From: Deltaproteobacteria bacterium
GTDB lineage: Bacteria; Desulfobacterota; Desulfuromonadia; Desulfuromonadales; BM103
NCBI GenBank assembly: GCA_024279915.1
Contig: JAJRRB010000085.1
Location: 24,686-88,685 of the forward strand
Length of the DNA stretch: 64,000 nt
Reading direction: 5' to 3'
The notes below the pieces were generated by a model, which was given only the letters and a program-made list of their open reading frames with translations, ran no database searches and had not been told where the DNA came from. Below, piece by piece: positions 62,240 to 64,000 of this stretch. How positions within the stretch are numbered: position 1 is the stretch's first letter; every line of letters starts with the position of its first letter. The position numbers and the translations under genes were made by a program.

Positions 62240-63534
62240 TATGGGGATATCCGCCGTTCTATCTCCTCAATGGTCCTTTGCGTCGCACCCCGATTCGACT
62301 CCAGCAGGTAGTGGCCATTGTCGCCAATTCGACGCGCTTCATCCGGGTTTTCCAGCAGAAGCCGCATTTGCCGATAGAGATCTTCAGCATCTTTAACCTG
62401 TAGCCCGGCGTGCGCAGCGCGAACCAGCCGAGCAATTGCCTTGAAATTCTGCATATGGCTGCCGTACAAAACCGGTTTTTTGAGTAGACAAGCCTCAAGG
62501 ACATTATGACCACCAATATTGACCAGACTGCCCCCGACAAAGACCAGGTCGGCCGTGGCATAAAGTCTCAACATTTCACCAAGAGTATCAACGATCAGAA
62601 CCTCTCCCGGCTGAAGAGCGCTATTCATTGTTGCCACAGTGCTACGCAATGTAGCAGAGACCCCCAGCTTGAAAAGTTCATCTTGAACTTGCAAACAGCG
62701 CTCAGGATGTCGAGGGACCAGAACAAGAAACAGCTCGGGACAAACTTTACTCAATTTCCGGTAAACCTCTATAAGTTGGGTTTCTTCACCATCGTGAGTG
62801 CTGCCAGCGACCCAGATGCGACCATTCACAGGAAGTCTGAATTCATATTTCAAAGCATCAAGATCAGTTGCGTCTATCTGGGGTGGCTGCATATCGAATT
62901 TGACATTGCCAGTAACCAGCACACGTCCTTCGGGTGCCCCGAGATGACGGATACGTCTTGAATCTTGTTCTGACTGCATGCAGTAAACTGAGATACTATC
63001 AAGGATCGGTTCAAGCAACTTACCAGCCATGCGATAACGTGGGAAGGAGCGATCTGAGATTCGACCATTGACCAGCACCAGCGGGATATTCTGACGTTTG
63101 GCTTCGAGGACGAAGTTTGGCCATATTTCAGTTTCAACAAGAATAATAATGTTTGGCTGGATGATGTTGAGAGCCTTGCGCACAACCCAACTTAAATCGA
63201 AAGGGAAAAAGATGTAATGATCAATTTCAGAAACACCTGCGGCTATTTCCCGGCCGGTTTCTGTCACATTGGACAGAATCAGAAATGCATCGGGGTGACG
63301 CTCTCTTAAAGATTTAAGCAGTGGAATTGCCGCACGGGTTTCACCAACAGAGACGGCGTGCACCCAGATAACTTGACGGCCATGAGATAATTGGCGAAAG
63401 CTTTGCTCGTAACTACCGAGACGCTCCCGAATCCCACGCCGGGTTTTGCCATAGCGGAAGCCACGAAAAAGGTAATACGGCACCAGAAAGAGAGCTGATG
63501 CGTACAGTAAAAGGTCATACAGCAGATAAATCAT
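62239..63534 (-). CDS. waaA: Kdo transferase
   Basis: A 431-residue GT30 enzyme: an N-terminal membrane anchor (LLLYASALFLVPYYLFRGF), GRQVIWVHAVSVGETRAAIP with the catalytic Glu, HYIFFPFDLSWVVRKALNII, LVETEIWPNFVLEAKRQNIP and the CMP-binding VFVGGSLVNIGGHNVLEACL. It adds Kdo to lipid IVA. The start overlaps the upstream DUF374 gene by 20 bases. Confidence 0.96.
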   Translation of the reverse strand: MIYLLYDLLLYASALFLVPYYLFRGFRYGKTRRGIRERLGSYEQSFRQLSHGRQVIWVHAVSVGETRAAIPLLKSLRERHPDAFLILSNVTETGREIAAGVSEIDHYIFFPFDLSWVVRKALNIIQPNIIILVETEIWPNFVLEAKRQNIPLVLVNGRISDRSFPRYRMAGKLLEPILDSISVYCMQSEQDSRRIRHLGAPEGRVLVTGNVKFDMQPPQIDATDLDALKYEFRLPVNGRIWVAGSTHDGEETQLIEVYRKLSKVCPELFLVLVPRHPERCLQVQDELFKLGVSATLRSTVATMNSALQPGEVLIVDTLGEMLRLYATADLVFVGGSLVNIGGHNVLEACLLKKPVLYGSHMQNFKAIARLVRAAHAGLQVKDAEDLYRQMRLLLENPDEARRIGDNGHYLLESNRGATQRTIEEIERRISP

Positions 63535-64000
63535 GTTGATTCAAATATTCTCCGGCACGCCGGGTATTTTCGTCCAAAGCCGTTTGCACTCTGGAGTGGA
63601 AGTCATTAATGGTTTCATTATCGTCGTAATAAAGAGGCTCGCCGTAGCGGTAAACAGCTTTACCCCATGGGTACGGCAGCAGGAAACGATCCCATGACTG
63701 AAAACGATGCCCGCGACTACAGGCAAACGCCAACGGCACAATAGGCCTTCCCGATATTTTGGACAACTGCACAACACCATCTTTGAGTTGGTGGCGAGGC
63801 CCCGTGGGCCCATCTGGTGTAATTCCCAAGTCAATAGGCTCTTTGGACAGTCTAAGCAACTCCCGGAAAGCGGCCTTTCCGCCCCGGTTAGAAGAGCCAC
63901 GCACCGCTCCAACGCCAAGGTGTTCCACAACCCTGGCAATCAACTCACCATCTTTTGAGTGGCTTATCAGCGTTTTGGCACCAGGTCCAGAGTAGCACAT
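63515..64000 (-). CDS. DUF374 lysophospholipid acyltransferase-like protein, 5' end outside window
   Basis: The visible 161 residues contain ISHSKDGELIARVVEHLGVG, AVRGSSNRGGKAAFRELLRL and LGITPDGPTGPRHQLKDGVV followed by QLSKISGRPIVPLA. This is the DUF374 pattern, a branch of the PlsC-like acyltransferase superfamily found next to waaA and lpxK in many bacteria. The upstream HxxxxD motif should lie beyond the right edge. It is proposed to act in lipid A or LPS assembly; direct evidence is limited. Confidence 0.88.
   Translation of the reverse strand: MCYSGPGAKTLISHSKDGELIARVVEHLGVGAVRGSSNRGGKAAFRELLRLSKEPIDLGITPDGPTGPRHQLKDGVVQLSKISGRPIVPLAFACSRGHRFQSWDRFLLPYPWGKAVYRYGEPLYYDDNETINDFHSRVQTALDENTRRAGEYLNQHDLSAV

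Noticed and set aside
1..64000. tRNA, rRNA, tmRNA, transposase or integrase genes
   Set aside because: None was recognised on reading both strands; absence of a computational scan means small RNAs could have been missed.

Overview
The window reads as chromosomal DNA of a Desulfuromonadales-type bacterium (Geobacter, Pelobacter or Desulfuromonas relatives). The basis is the gene content and gene order: yicC-gmk-rpoZ-rel-ridA next to a zinc-ribbon rpmB, a site-2 protease-scpA-scpB operon, a DHH-CBS-tRNA nucleotidyltransferase fusion, a PxxKW cysteine-rich protein, a c-di-GMP-I riboswitch and many short palindromic intergenic repeats. No rRNA, tRNA, transposase gene or CRISPR array was seen. Almost all genes lie on the minus strand. 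Layout, left to right: (1) 1-10353 is an exopolysaccharide locus: a partial Wzx-type flippase, UDP-glucuronate decarboxylase, two Wzc-like chain-length/tyrosine kinase proteins and a Wza-like outer-membrane lipoprotein. Between flippase and decarboxylase lies an accessory pocket (about 0.9-3.3 kb). It holds a 3' remnant of a second decarboxylase gene, an MntA-HepT toxin-antitoxin pair between two copies of a ~98-bp repeat, a truncated small ORF, and a GxxExxY gene inside an array of five ~100-bp palindromic repeats. (2) 10354-11474 has no full-size gene but carries a complete minus-strand regulatory cassette: promoter, c-di-GMP-I aptamer, overlapping intrinsic terminator, then a 33-codon signal-peptide-like ORF and a final terminator. 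(3) 11475-31867 is mostly housekeeping: an LCIB-like protein, phosphomannomutase, YkgJ-type and PxxKW Cys-rich proteins, scpAB, tRNA nucleotidyltransferase, pyrDK, rimI, purM-purN, DUF523, a flavoprotein-like gene, rpmB, ridA, rel, rpoZ, gmk, yicC. (4) 31889-64000 is a long lipopolysaccharide/surface glycan cluster. It has an initiating sugar-phosphate transferase, two family-2 glycosyltransferases, rmlBDAC, ADP-heptose genes (gmhB, hldE, gmhA), a sulfate-activation set (cysD, cysNC, cysQ, a CysC-like fusion), a complete pseudaminic acid pathway (pseBCFGHI), a CDP-glycerol-type transferase, three lipopolysaccharide-kinase-like proteins, a GT39-like protein, waaG, waaC, lpxK, waaA and a DUF374 acyltransferase. 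Read together, region 4 would build lipid A-Kdo-heptose core, phosphorylate it, and make rhamnose- and pseudaminate-containing surface glycan that may also be sulfated. Region 1 would export a separate polysaccharide. Four genes that should be intact (purM, rel, pseG, the cysC-like fusion) each carry one apparent single-base deletion, three of them in homopolymers. This pattern fits sequencing error better than gene decay, so these reading frames should be treated as probably intact in the organism.
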